DNA from: a bacterium
GTDB taxonomy: Bacteria > Sysuimicrobiota > Sysuimicrobiia > Sysuimicrobiales > Segetimicrobiaceae
NCBI GenBank assembly: GCA_035691305.1
Contig: DASSJF010000069.1
Span: 42,642-106,641 of the forward strand
Reading direction: 5' to 3'
DNA: 64,000 bases
Shown here: one piece after another, positions 26,873-35,497 of the stretch
How positions within the stretch are numbered: position 1 is the stretch's first letter
How the letters are laid out: every line of letters begins with the position of its first letter
The notes under the pieces: generated by a model
Database searches by the model: none
What the model was told of the DNA's origin: nothing
What the model saw: the letters and a program-made list of their open reading frames with translations, nothing else
Position numbers and translations under genes: made by a program

Positions 26873-27226
26873 TCAGTGGGACTGACTGCTGTCGCGGTCG
26901 CCCGGCGGCAGATCGGCGCCGTTGGAGGAGTTGGGCGCCGCCTCGCCGGCGCCGTTCGCGTCGGACGGACCGGCCTCGCCGTCGCCGCTGTCTCCCTCGG
27001 CTTCGAAGGCCGCGCGGACGCGCTCGAACTCCGCGTCGTCCTCGATCGTGACGAGCGAGTCGCCTTCCATCCGGAAGATGACGGCGGTGTCGGGCTCTTC
27101 GCCGGCTTCGAGCGGCTGGAGGATCGCGTAACGCTGATCGCTGACTTCCAGGACGTCCACGATGCCGAACTCGTGCTCGACGCCTTCCTCGTCCAGTAGG
27201 GTGATTACGTCCTCGTTCTCGCCCAC
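26873..27226 (-). CDS. DUF1292 small acidic protein
   Basis: 117 residues from a GTG preceded by GGGAGG at six nt. The first 85 residues follow the DUF1292/YrzB pattern (VITLLDEEGVEHEFGIVDVL, RYAILQPLEAGEEPDTAVIFR, a final EFERVRAAFE). The C-terminal ~30 residues are a Gly/Ser/Asn/Asp tail. In Firmicutes this family lies beside ruvX and yqeG homologues; its function is unknown. It is the first gene of the DUF1292-yqeG-pepP-efp operon, behind the promoter at 27287-27316. Confidence 0.85.
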   Translation of the reverse strand: MGENEDVITLLDEEGVEHEFGIVDVLEVSDQRYAILQPLEAGEEPDTAVIFRMEGDSLVTIEDDAEFERVRAAFEAEGDSGDGEAGPSDANGAGEAAPNSSNGADLPPGDRDSSQSH

Positions 27227-27286
27227 CCGGGGCCTCCCGGACCTCGATGTACGTGTGTCCCGCGGAGAGCATCACGGGGCAACCAG

Positions 27287-27316
27287 AGGATAGCATCCGC
27301 GCCGAACGAGTGTCAA
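27287..27316 (-). promoter_or_regulatory. Promoter of the DUF1292-yqeG-pepP-efp operon
   Basis: A consensus TTGACA (27311-27316) is followed after 18 nt by TATCCT (27287-27292) on the minus strand. Predicted transcription begins about 50 nt before the GTG start at 27226. It is the best sigma-70-type promoter in the window. Confidence 0.75.
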
Positions 27317-27370
27317 CGCGGCGGCGCGGACTTGCCGCGCCGGCCGGGCCTCATTTATCATGAGTGCCGC

Positions 27371-28777
27371 ATGGAACGGCAGACCTCGATCACGTCCGCT
27401 CTCGATGCCGGCGACCGCGCGCATCGCTCGCCGGCCGGCCGCGAATGCCGGCCGCCGGCGACAGGCGGCGCGCCCGCCGCGGCACCGTCGCAAGCGTTCG
27501 CCCGGCGCGCTCTGGTCATGGCGCTGGTGCTGTGCGCGGCCGGCGTGCCGATGCTGCCCACCAATCCGATGAAAGTCGCCGGCACGCTCCTCGCGGGGTG
27601 CGTGCTCCTGATCGGCGGATGCGTCGCCCTCCGCTCGGGCGAATCGCTTCGACGCTCGCCGCTCGATGCCCCGGTCGTGATTTTCGGTGCGCTGGCGGTG
27701 CTCGCAACCGTGCTGGGGGTACATCCGCGCGCGAGCTTCCTGCCCAGTCCCGCCCGCGGCGACGGTCTGCTCGACTACTTCGTCTTTCTGCCGATGGCGC
27801 TCGGCGCCGCGCGGCTGTCGGGCCTTGAGGTCCGCGAGGTCCTCGCCGTCCTGCTGGGCGCCGGAGCGCTCATCGGCGCGGCGGGCGCCGGTCAATTCTA
27901 CGGCTTCGACGCCACGCGATGGATCGGGAACGCGCCCTTCGATTACGGGTTCCGCAGTTGGGGCACGCTCGCGAATCCGGACTTTCTCGGGGGCTATGCC
28001 GCGTTGGTGCTGCCGATCGGGCTCGCAATCGCGGCGGGCGCTCACGAACTCCACCGGCGGCGGTGGGCCGCGGCGGCCAGCATCTTACTCTATGCCGCGC
28101 TTGTCGGGTCGCAGACGCGGTCGGCGTGGGCGGCCTCCGGACTTGCCACCGTCATCCTGCTGTCCCGGCTCCCGCGGTCCGCGCAGGTGTACCGGCGGCT
28201 GGCGCTCCTCGGCCTTGCCTTTGCCGCGATCACGACGATCATGACGGCCACCCAGCCCGATGTCTCGCTCGGCGCCCGCGCGCGATCGGCGGCCAACCCC
28301 CTAGACAGCTCGATGCAGGGGAAACTGTGGATCTGGCGGCACGTCCTTCCGATGATTCGGGAGCGACCCGTCCTCGGCTGGGGATTCTCAGCCGTCGCCG
28401 GGCATCTTCCCGGGATCGGCGCGCCCGACTACCACCGCGTATTCGGCGACGCCAGCGTCCTGATCGACGTCGCCCACAACGACATCCTGCAAGTTGCGGT
28501 CAACATGGGACTCGCCGGGCTCGCGGCCTATCTGTGGATTTGGGCGGTCGCGCTGGGCGCGGCCCGCAGCGCGGCGCGCAGGCCGGCGTCTTCGCTCGGG
28601 GCAGAAGCGGCCGGGGTCTTCGCGGGTCTTGCCGCGTATGCCGTCTGGCTCCAGTTCCTGTGGAGCCATATCGGAAACGCCAATGTCTTTTGGGTATTGA
28701 CCGGCATCGCAGTCGCGCTGAGCCGCCTGGAGGCGCCGGCCTTAACGGAGGGTGAATATGTACGCGGCCCTGAGTAA
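27371..28777 (+). CDS. O-antigen ligase / Wzy_C family membrane protein (first copy)
   Basis: 468 residues from the ATG at 27371, with about ten membrane segments. The Wzy_C periplasmic loop region is recognisable: TLANPDFLGGYAALVLP, GSQTRSAWAA, the IWRHVLPMIRERPVLGWGF motif and HNDILQVAVNMGLAGL. Family members ligate O-antigen to lipid A or transfer glycans to pilins (TfpO/PglL type). Its 3' end overlaps by 20 nt the start of a prepilin-like ORF, and the second copy at 39675-41066 also adjoins a pilin gene. A role in pilin glycosylation is therefore a reasonable inference. Confidence 0.85.
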   Translation: MERQTSITSALDAGDRAHRSPAGRECRPPATGGAPAAAPSQAFARRALVMALVLCAAGVPMLPTNPMKVAGTLLAGCVLLIGGCVALRSGESLRRSPLDAPVVIFGALAVLATVLGVHPRASFLPSPARGDGLLDYFVFLPMALGAARLSGLEVREVLAVLLGAGALIGAAGAGQFYGFDATRWIGNAPFDYGFRSWGTLANPDFLGGYAALVLPIGLAIAAGAHELHRRRWAAAASILLYAALVGSQTRSAWAASGLATVILLSRLPRSAQVYRRLALLGLAFAAITTIMTATQPDVSLGARARSAANPLDSSMQGKLWIWRHVLPMIRERPVLGWGFSAVAGHLPGIGAPDYHRVFGDASVLIDVAHNDILQVAVNMGLAGLAAYLWIWAVALGAARSAARRPASSLGAEAAGVFAGLAAYAVWLQFLWSHIGNANVFWVLTGIAVALSRLEAPALTEGEYVRGPE

Positions 28778-29309
28778 GCGAGTGCGCCGGGAGCCGGGCT
28801 TTACAATCATCGAACTCATCGTAGTGCTCATCCTCATCGGTCTCGTCATCACCGCGGCGATGTGGCTCGCGCGGCACTATCTCCGTCGCCCCGTCCGCCA
28901 GGGAGACGCGCCGGGCCGACATCTCGGCGCGGCAATGTCCCGTCAGAACATCGTCGACAGGTACCAATGCACGATCGCGTTCGACCCAAACACCGCGATC
29001 ATTGCACCGGTCGCCATCGCGGGTCCGAACGGGATCGAGTCCTTCCGGCCCCGCAGGCGCAGAGCCAGGAGCAGCAGCCCGGCCACCCCGCCGAGCGCAA
29101 CCGCGAGAAACAGCGCGACGATCACCGCCGGCGACCCGAGGAACGCGCCGATCATCGCGGCGAGCTTGGTGTCTCCCCCGCCCATGCCCCCGCGACTCAG
29201 GACGCCGAGAAGGAGAAACGCCAGCCCGGCGGCCGCCCCTGCGGCGACCGAAACGGCCAACTGGCCGGACGCGGCGCTGAGGACGAGTCCGACCAAGATC
29301 CCCGGATAG
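28758..29309 (+). pseudogene. Truncated prepilin-like ORF, antisense to pilD beyond residue ~62
   Basis: Starts at ATG 28758 behind GGAGGG, overlapping the end of the Wzy-like gene. The N-terminus is a textbook class III prepilin: basic leader, cleavage site PG|FTIIE with Glu5, and the hydrophobic helix IVVLILIGLVITAAMWLA. After about 62 codons the frame runs antisense through the prepilin peptidase gene to a stop at 29309, and the predicted protein becomes low-complexity. The 3' part of the original pilin has apparently been lost, leaving a fragment with intact translation signals. Alternatively a very short pilin-like peptide with an abnormal tail is still made. Confidence 0.55.
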
Positions 29310-29683
29310 GTCACGGCGTTCGGGATGATCTGATGCTCGAGATCCGTGAAGAAGATGACGAGCAGCGCGAACGCCAGCACGCCGTATCGCAAGGCGGCCA
29401 GCGACAGGCCAAACCGCCAGACGACCCCCGCGATGAGCGCTCCCGTGGCGATTTCGACGATGAGATAGCGCGGCGAGATCCGCGCTCCGCAGGCCCGGCA
29501 GCGTCCGCGGAGCAGCAGGTAACTGACGACCGGAACGTTGTCCCACGGGCGAATCGGCGCGCCGCACGACGGACAGCACGAACCGGGAGCGACGATCGAC
29601 TGCCGGCGAGGAAGCCGGTGAATGAGCACGTTGGCAAAACTGCCGAAGATCGCGCCGAAGACGAAGGCGATCGCTTCAGCCAC
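28943..29683 (-). CDS. pilD: Prepilin peptidase (type IV leader peptidase, A24)
   Basis: 246 residues, GTG start. Two zinc-binding CxxC pairs (37/40 and 62/65) lie in the first cytoplasmic loop. The catalytic aspartates are Asp114 in FFTDLEH and Asp171 in GGGDTK. Around eight membrane segments are predicted. The enzyme cleaves and N-methylates prepilins, several of which are encoded nearby at 38-42 kb. The gene converges on the Wzy-like gene and on the truncated prepilin ORF, whose distal half is antisense to it. Confidence 0.95.
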   Translation of the reverse strand: MAEAIAFVFGAIFGSFANVLIHRLPRRQSIVAPGSCCPSCGAPIRPWDNVPVVSYLLLRGRCRACGARISPRYLIVEIATGALIAGVVWRFGLSLAALRYGVLAFALLVIFFTDLEHQIIPNAVTYPGILVGLVLSAASGQLAVSVAAGAAAGLAFLLLGVLSRGGMGGGDTKLAAMIGAFLGSPAVIVALFLAVALGGVAGLLLLALRLRGRKDSIPFGPAMATGAMIAVFGSNAIVHWYLSTMF

Positions 29684-29906
29684 CGGCGCGCCCTTCGCGG
29701 CTCCCCGGTGCGCCGCCGGGGCCGTCCCGCCGCGACGTCAGGGTATCCCGGATCATGCGTTCGCGTATTCGCGTGCCGGGCAAGTTTCCCTGTCGCGAAC
29801 GCCCCCGGCGCCCGCCCTCGCGCACCCGAACGACTGGTCTAACCGCGGTGGATCCGGGGCATGTTGGCCCATGAAGGGCGAAACCCGGGTTACGGGGGGT
29901 AACTGC

Positions 29907-30638
29907 ATGCGACAGCGGATTCTGCTCGTTCTGGTCGTCTTCGTCGCCATCATTCCGCTTGCTACCGGGCACGCATGGCGGCCTGCCGTGGGCGCGTCGT
30001 CGGTGGTCCCCGGACAAGCGCTTGCGGATATCCAGCTTGGCGCGCCGATCGGCGATGTTCTGAACCGGTTCGGCACGCCGTCCGCCGTCCGGCTGACCGG
30101 CAGCGATGGACTCCTGGGCTACGGTTTCGACCGCTACGGCATCACGGTGTACGCGCACGGCGACACCGTGCAGGCCGTGTCCACGACCAACAGCGTGATC
30201 GGCGGCGTCAACGGGATCGCGCTGGGCACCCCGCTAACCGCGGTCGTCCGCGACCTCGGCCAGACCTACGCACACGGCGTGGTGGAGGGCTATCCGGGGG
30301 TCGTGTACACGGACGCCGGCGTCGCGTTCGGCATCGATCACGACTCGGTGGCCGCGATTCTCGTCTTCAGGCCGGCCACCGCTATGCCGGGCCAGCCGAC
30401 GACGCCGGCCGGACCCGTTACCTCGCACGCCGCACCGCCTGCCGCGAGCCCGGCGACGTCGTCCGGCTCCGCCGGGCTGCCCGACGTCAGCCACCTGCGA
30501 GCATACACCGTCGAGACGCACTTTCTCTCACTCTCGGGGTACCTACGCTATCTCGTGCATGACAGCTCGAAGAAGTGGATGACCAACGCGGACACCGACC
30601 GGCTCATGCGGCAGGCGGGGGATTCCGGACAGCCGTAG
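29907..30638 (+). CDS. Secreted protein with duplicated LG-motif domain (paralog family)
   Basis: 243 residues from the ATG at 29907 after GGGGGG. A signal peptide (ILLVLVVFVAIIPLATGHA) is followed by two similar halves: DIQLGAPIGDVLNRFGTPS with a YGITVYAHGDTVQAVS strand pair, then GIALGTPLTAVVRDLGQ with VAFGIDHDSVAAILVF. A Pro/Ala/Ser linker leads to a Tyr/His/Lys-rich end. The same build is seen in the secreted proteins at 60700-61266 and 61911-63089. The function is unknown. Its opposite-strand neighbour is a lytic transglycosylase, separated by a strong hairpin. Confidence 0.75.
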   Translation: MRQRILLVLVVFVAIIPLATGHAWRPAVGASSVVPGQALADIQLGAPIGDVLNRFGTPSAVRLTGSDGLLGYGFDRYGITVYAHGDTVQAVSTTNSVIGGVNGIALGTPLTAVVRDLGQTYAHGVVEGYPGVVYTDAGVAFGIDHDSVAAILVFRPATAMPGQPTTPAGPVTSHAAPPAASPATSSGSAGLPDVSHLRAYTVETHFLSLSGYLRYLVHDSSKKWMTNADTDRLMRQAGDSGQP

Positions 30639-30666
30639 CCAGGACTAAGTAGACCGCACTCGTCCG

Positions 30667-30707
30667 CGGCCCCGCGTTCCCGGCGACATCGCCGGAACGC
30701 GGGGCCG
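30667..30707. terminator. Bidirectional terminator hairpin between convergent genes
   Basis: Fourteen-bp outer arms (30667-30680 and 30694-30707) extend inward with GGC/GCC after a one-base bulge. It lies between the stop of the secreted-protein gene (30638) and the stop of the transglycosylase gene (30780). T-runs are weak on both sides. Confidence 0.65.
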
Positions 30708-30779
30708 TGCGTTATGCCTTTGCTCGGGTGCGCCGCCGCTGTCTTTCAGAGAATGAAAGGGGCCGGCCCTGCGGCGCGG

Positions 30780-31580
30780 TTAAGTGAGACCGTCGGCGAC
30801 CCACAGGACCGCCCAGACGTACCACTGCGTCTCCGCGTAAGGCGGGATCCCGCCCCATCGCCGTACGGCGCCGCTCCCGGCATTATACGCTGCGAGCGTC
30901 AGCGGCCAGCTGCCCAGTTCGCTGTAGTCCTCGCGCAGCAGTCGCGCCGCGCCGAGGACGTTCTGCCACGGATCGCGGGGATTGACGCCGAGGCCGGCGG
31001 CCGTGTCCGGCATGAGCTGGCCGAGACCTTCGGCGCCGGCGGATGAAATCGATTGATGCTCGAACCGGCTCTCGATGTAGAGGACGGCGGCCAGAATCCG
31101 GCCGTCGATGCCCTCGTTGTGCGAGGCCGTGCGGATGGCGTTTGCGACCCAGAGGGCCTGCCCCCACGACAGCCGCGGATTCGAGGAACGCACGAATTGC
31201 GCCAAGCCCTCGAGTGTGCCGGTCTGCCAGCGCGGCCGCCCGGTGTCGATGCCCAATCGAGCGAGCCACGCTTCCGCGTACCCGGCCTCGGCCATCGTCG
31301 GGTGCCGCAGCAGCGCGGCCTGAAACCAACGCTGCGCCGTGGCGCGATCGCCGCGCGCCACCAACACGGCGCCGAGCCACACGGCCGGCGTCGCGGACTC
31401 GGGCGCGGCGGCCGCCGCGCGCGCAAACGCGGTCTCGGCGCCCGCCATATCCCCGGCCCGGTAGGCGCGCCACCCCGCGTCGAGGAACCCACGCGGATCC
31501 GCGGCGCCGGCGGGAGCCGCCGCGGCGAGGGCGACGGCCGCCGCCAGCAACGCATACACCACCCGGACCCAGATGCTCAT
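30780..31580 (-). CDS. Lytic transglycosylase (SLT domain) with TPR-like N-terminus
   Basis: 266 residues from the ATG at 31580; a GTG precedes it by one codon. A signal peptide (about 1-28) is followed by helical TPR-like repeats (YRAGDMAGAETAFARAAA, RGDRATAQRWFQAAL). The C-terminal SLT domain has the catalytic Glu near residue 170 in YIESRFEHQSISSAGAEGLG, then QLMPDTAAGLGV and AYNAGSGAV. It cleaves peptidoglycan, which trans-envelope pilus assembly needs. It lies 54 nt downstream of pilQ and is probably the last gene of that operon. Confidence 0.92.
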   Translation of the reverse strand: MSIWVRVVYALLAAAVALAAAAPAGAADPRGFLDAGWRAYRAGDMAGAETAFARAAAAAPESATPAVWLGAVLVARGDRATAQRWFQAALLRHPTMAEAGYAEAWLARLGIDTGRPRWQTGTLEGLAQFVRSSNPRLSWGQALWVANAIRTASHNEGIDGRILAAVLYIESRFEHQSISSAGAEGLGQLMPDTAAGLGVNPRDPWQNVLGAARLLREDYSELGSWPLTLAAYNAGSGAVRRWGGIPPYAETQWYVWAVLWVADGLT

Positions 31581-31634
31581 CACGTCAAACGCTCCGGTGC
31601 GCGCGCCGCGTCCGGCGGCGCGCGGTGCGTACCG

Positions 31635-33491
31635 CTAGGGCTGCGGCACCGGCTGCCCCGTCGACACGATGCGCGGGGTCAGAACGATTACGACCTCGGA
31701 TTCGGTGTGGTTGACGGTCGCGAACCGGAACAGCTGGCCGAGGAACGGCAGGTCGCCGAGCAGCGGTATCTTCTGGAGGTTCTTGACGTCGGAGTACCGC
31801 ATCAACCCGCCGAGAATGACGGAGTCGCCGTCCGAGACGCGCAGGCTCGTCACCGCCTCACGGGTCGCGATGATCGGGAGCCCGTTCGGGTTTGAGCTCG
31901 TCGCGGGCGTGAACGACGTCGCCGTGGTGACGAGCGGGTGTGTCAGCACGTTGATCGTGCGGTCGGAATTGATCTTCGGCACGATTTTCAGTGTCACCCC
32001 GATCGGCTGAAACGTCACCGTTTGGCTCGTCACGGGCGGGTTGCCGGCCGTCGTGGTGTTGACGATCGGAATCTGGTCGCCGGCGAAAATCAGGGCCTCC
32101 TGGCCGTCGAACGTCGCGAGGCGCGGATCGCTCAGCACCTTCGCGTTGCCGATCGTGATGAGAGCGGTGAGCTTGGCCGCCAGCGCGTCGCGCGTGATCG
32201 CGCCGATTCCGAACTGCCCCGGCACGGGCGGCGCCTCCGTGAAATTGACGCCGTTCGCGATAGACCATTGGATGCCGAGGTTCTTGAGCGACGTCGCGGT
32301 GATGTCCACCACGAGAGCCTGGACGACCACCTGCGGGACCGGCACATCGAGCTGCCGCAGCAGCGCGACCACCGCGTCCTGCTGGGCCGGCGTGCCGGTC
32401 ACGATCAGCGAATTCAACCGGTCGTCGTAGGCGATCTGCGCTCCGGTTCCGGCAAACAGCGCCGTGATGGCGGCGACGTCTTTCTTGAGAGGTCCGGCCC
32501 CGCCGGTGAGCGTGGCGCCGGTGCCGGCGCCGCCGACGAGGGCTTCCTGCTGGGCGATCGGCGGCTGCAGATACTGGAGACGGTAGACCCGCATCACCGG
32601 GCCGGGCGGAGGCGGCGTGAGCTTGGCGATGGGCTGCACGATCAGCGTCTCGCCGACGCGCCGGTAGCCGAGGCCATTCGCGTCCAGTACGAAGCGCATC
32701 GCCTCGTCACACGTGACCCCGACGAGGTGCACGGTGACGCGCGCGCCGCTCGCCGACGCGTCCGTGACGACGTTGAAGCTGCACAAACGGGCGAGCGCGT
32801 CCAATACGTCGCCGAGCAGCGCGTCGCGCAGATCCAGGGTCAGGAGCCGTGCCGTCCCGCCGGCTTGGGCGACGACGATGCCGGGCACACCCGCCGGCGG
32901 CGCGGCCCGCACGTTTACGCTCGGGGCGGCGGCACCGCCGTCCGGCGCGGGCGCGCCCCATGGACGTTCAGGAGCGGGCGGCGCGGAGGCAAGCGCGGCC
33001 GCCGGCGCGGCCGGATCGGCGCTCCACGGGCTGGCGGCGGGTCCATGGGCCTCGGGGACGGCGAGGCGCGCGATCACCATCTGCGGCGTCACGCGCCGCA
33101 TCGACCACTGCACCGGTTTGGCCAGGTCGATCACGATCCGCGTCACCGGCGGCATGTCCGTGAGCTGACCGACCCGCACGGACTGAAGCGCGCCGACGTC
33201 GAACCGGCGTGTCGCCCAGTTGAGGCCGTTTCGGGCCGAGGGCAGATCGACGACGTACCGAACGGGATCCCCGATGACCGTCGTCCGGTAATCTACGGGT
33301 CCGGTCGCCTCGATGGCGATTTCCACGGCGCCGGCCTCCTCCACGACGTTCACTCGCTGCACGGTGACGGCCGCCGAGGTTTGAGCCAGGGCCCCGACCG
33401 GGAGCGCGGCGCACACCAGCGCCAAGACGACCGCCCACGACGCGGCGTGCGGCACGAACCTCGATCCGGAAGTCACTGCTACCCGACTCAT
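31635..33491 (-). CDS. pilQ: Type IV pilus secretin PilQ (AMIN domain)
   Basis: 618 residues from an ATG overlapping the pilP-like stop (ATGA). After a signal peptide comes an AMIN domain (about 40-130: VEIAIEATGPVDYRTTVIGD, TRIVIDLAKPV). A Pro/Ala linker, a secretin/TonB short N-terminal domain (LDLRDALLGDVLDALARLCSF) and an N1-type domain (QIAYDDRLNSLIVTGTPAQ) follow. The secretin beta-barrel domain ends with SVILGGLMRYSDVKNLQKIPLLGDLPFLGQLF. It forms the outer-membrane pore for the pilus, direct evidence of a diderm envelope. A variable insert lies between positions 280 and 330. Confidence 0.95.
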   Translation of the reverse strand: MSRVAVTSGSRFVPHAASWAVVLALVCAALPVGALAQTSAAVTVQRVNVVEEAGAVEIAIEATGPVDYRTTVIGDPVRYVVDLPSARNGLNWATRRFDVGALQSVRVGQLTDMPPVTRIVIDLAKPVQWSMRRVTPQMVIARLAVPEAHGPAASPWSADPAAPAAALASAPPAPERPWGAPAPDGGAAAPSVNVRAAPPAGVPGIVVAQAGGTARLLTLDLRDALLGDVLDALARLCSFNVVTDASASGARVTVHLVGVTCDEAMRFVLDANGLGYRRVGETLIVQPIAKLTPPPPGPVMRVYRLQYLQPPIAQQEALVGGAGTGATLTGGAGPLKKDVAAITALFAGTGAQIAYDDRLNSLIVTGTPAQQDAVVALLRQLDVPVPQVVVQALVVDITATSLKNLGIQWSIANGVNFTEAPPVPGQFGIGAITRDALAAKLTALITIGNAKVLSDPRLATFDGQEALIFAGDQIPIVNTTTAGNPPVTSQTVTFQPIGVTLKIVPKINSDRTINVLTHPLVTTATSFTPATSSNPNGLPIIATREAVTSLRVSDGDSVILGGLMRYSDVKNLQKIPLLGDLPFLGQLFRFATVNHTESEVVIVLTPRIVSTGQPVPQP

Positions 33492-34279
33492 CGACTCGTC
33501 CCCCCTCCAAGCGCGAGCTGCCACGATTGATTCTGTGACGTAAGCGTCACCGTGCGATTTCCGGCGTCGATGGCGACGACCCGGACGTCGGCCGTGACGA
33601 TATCTCCAGGTGCCACGATGTAGGAGCCGGCCCCGTCGGTGAGAATCGCGACCGCGGCCGCGCCGTCGACGATGCCCGTGAGCTGAAGCTGCCCCCTCGG
33701 GTTTGGAACGGCCGGCATTCCCGGACCGGGCGGAGCGGACGCCGACGGGCCGAGCATTCCTGGCGCGAGCGGCGGGACCGGCGGCAGGGGCGGGTTGGAG
33801 GCCGCAGCCGGCGAACCACTGCCCGCCGTCGCGAGGGGCGAGAACGGGTCGGGCCGGCCGGTGGCCGGCGAGGGACGGCCGGCAACCGGCTGCGAGCCGG
33901 ATGGAGCGGCCGCGGCAGCCTGGCCCCCAGGCGCCGCGCCTGCGGCGGCGGTCGCACCGCCGGTTGTCGTGCCGGCGGGTGCTGCCGCGCCGGAGGACGA
34001 AGGCTCGCCCGGCAGCGCCGGTGCCGCCACGCCGGTGAGATGCCCCGCCGCGCGCAGCGCGGCGCCCGCCGAAGGACCGGCGGCGGTGCCGGACGGAGTC
34101 CCCGCCGGCGCGGACGGCGCGGTAGGCCGCTCGGCGGCCGGCGTCGCCGCCGGACCGCCTGAAGCAAACCCCGCGTAGATCTCCCAGGCCGCTACCGCGG
34201 CCAGCGCGACCGCGATCACCGCGGCCACGACACGATGTTGATTTGCGTACTCCCGAAGGCGCTTCACGTTAATGCGCAT
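33488..34279 (-). CDS. pilP: PilP-like pilus assembly protein
   Basis: 263 residues. A membrane anchor (VVAAVIAVALAAVAAWEIYA, about 17-37) is followed by ~110 residues of Ala/Pro/Gly/Thr low complexity. RPDPFSP comes next, the motif that marks PilP-type proteins, and then a small beta domain (QLTGIVDGAAAVAILTDGAGSY, IVAPGDIV). PilP links the PilMNO platform to the PilQ secretin. Pairwise identity to known PilP must be low; the assignment rests on motif and position between pilO and pilQ. It overlaps pilO by 11 nt and pilQ by 4 nt. Confidence 0.8.
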   Translation of the reverse strand: MRINVKRLREYANQHRVVAAVIAVALAAVAAWEIYAGFASGGPAATPAAERPTAPSAPAGTPSGTAAGPSAGAALRAAGHLTGVAAPALPGEPSSSGAAAPAGTTTGGATAAAGAAPGGQAAAAAPSGSQPVAGRPSPATGRPDPFSPLATAGSGSPAAASNPPLPPVPPLAPGMLGPSASAPPGPGMPAVPNPRGQLQLTGIVDGAAAVAILTDGAGSYIVAPGDIVTADVRVVAIDAGNRTVTLTSQNQSWQLALGGGTSR

Positions 34280-34913
34280 CTCCCACCTGCCCGGACGGCG
34301 TTCCGGTCGTGTAGATTTCCGCTCTGATCGTGACCCCGAGTTGCGGGAACTTCTGCGGCGTAAGAGCGATCGCGTCCACGATGACCAGCCGCGGAAAATT
34401 CCGCAGACCTCTTAGGTACTCGACCGTCTGCGCGAAGGTACCTTGAATGCTGAGATCCACGGGCATCGACGAGTACGGTACTTGGCGCGCCGTGGTGCTG
34501 CCTTGTGCCGCGCTACCGGCCTGCCCCGCGCCGGCGCCCGGCTTCTGGGCCTGCCCGCTCGAGGAGGGAGCGCCCACGGCGGTGAGCGGCCCGGGGCGGA
34601 TACTCTGGAACACTACTCCGACCTTCCCGGTATAGCGTTCCATCGACGTGAGGAGCGCCGGAATCTCCTTCTGCTGCGGCAGTTTCTGCTCGACCGTGGC
34701 GATGTAGCTCCGCAGGCGCTCGTACTCCGCCCGGGCCTGCTCGGCGCGCGCCACGATGCGCTCGTCCCGGGCCAGCTCGTCGGCCGCCGCATCGCGGGCG
34801 GCGACCAGCGTCGCGTGCTCCGCCTCCTTCGGATCGTAAATCAGATACTTGAAGACGATCGCGCCGAGAAGCACTACGGCGACGATCAACATGACGCGTT
34901 CGCGGCGACTCAT
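34269..34913 (-). CDS. pilO: Type IV pilus inner-membrane protein PilO
   Basis: 214 residues from an ATG overlapping the pilN stop (ATGA). Short basic N-terminus, one membrane helix (VMLIVAVVLLGAIVFKYLIY), a coiled coil (about 30-85) and a ferredoxin-like C-terminal domain ending VTIRAEIYTTG. A Gly/Gln/Ala-rich insert occurs at about 115-140. PilO dimerises with PilN in the periplasm to align the motor with the secretin. Confidence 0.9.
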   Translation of the reverse strand: MSRRERVMLIVAVVLLGAIVFKYLIYDPKEAEHATLVAARDAAADELARDERIVARAEQARAEYERLRSYIATVEQKLPQQKEIPALLTSMERYTGKVGVVFQSIRPGPLTAVGAPSSSGQAQKPGAGAGQAGSAAQGSTTARQVPYSSMPVDLSIQGTFAQTVEYLRGLRNFPRLVIVDAIALTPQKFPQLGVTIRAEIYTTGTPSGQVGDAH

Positions 34914-35497
34914 CGGGACGACTCCTGTGCGGCCGGCGTCGCCCGTGCCACCGGCACCGGCAGCGGGCGCATCTTGAGCGACAATCCGAACTGCACCACC
35001 GGGGTCCCGCCGGTCACCGACCGCTGGGCGGCCTGCAGATCCACATCGCTGTAGAATCGCGAGCCGGTGAGCGCGGTCATGAACCGGGCCACGGCATCGT
35101 ACGAAAGACCCGACCCCTGCAGCGACAGCCCTGTGGCCGTGCTGCCGCTCACCGAGGCGTTGGCGAGCCACGCATCGTGGGGCGTACGGTCGGCTAGGTC
35201 GACCAGCATCTCGGCCCAGGGGACCTCTCTCGCCTCGAGCGACTTGAGAAGCGTCTCCCGCGCCTTGAGATCCTCGATCTTGACCTCCAGCGCGAGCACC
35301 TCGGCGACCTGACGGCGCACGGTGATCAGTTTTTGATTGATCTGCGCGGTCTCGGCGGCGACCCGATTGTTGCGCCACGTCTCCCAGGCGTACGACGCGG
35401 CAAGCGCCCCGATCACGAAGAGGGCCACCAGGACGACCCCGGACTCGGGGATGAAGCGCCGCCGGCGCCGCTGCGGCAGAAGATTGATGCGGATCAT
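34910..35497 (-). CDS. pilN: Type IV pilus inner-membrane protein PilN
   Basis: 195 residues. It begins with the diagnostic MIRINLLPQRRRR, the cytoplasmic peptide that binds PilM. One membrane helix (VVLVALFVIGALAASYAW), a coiled coil (about 45-90) and a small alpha-beta domain follow. It overlaps pilM and pilO by 4 nt on each side, which makes the M-N-O order typical and translation probably coupled. Confidence 0.93.
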   Translation of the reverse strand: MIRINLLPQRRRRRFIPESGVVLVALFVIGALAASYAWETWRNNRVAAETAQINQKLITVRRQVAEVLALEVKIEDLKARETLLKSLEAREVPWAEMLVDLADRTPHDAWLANASVSGSTATGLSLQGSGLSYDAVARFMTALTGSRFYSDVDLQAAQRSVTGGTPVVQFGLSLKMRPLPVPVARATPAAQESSR

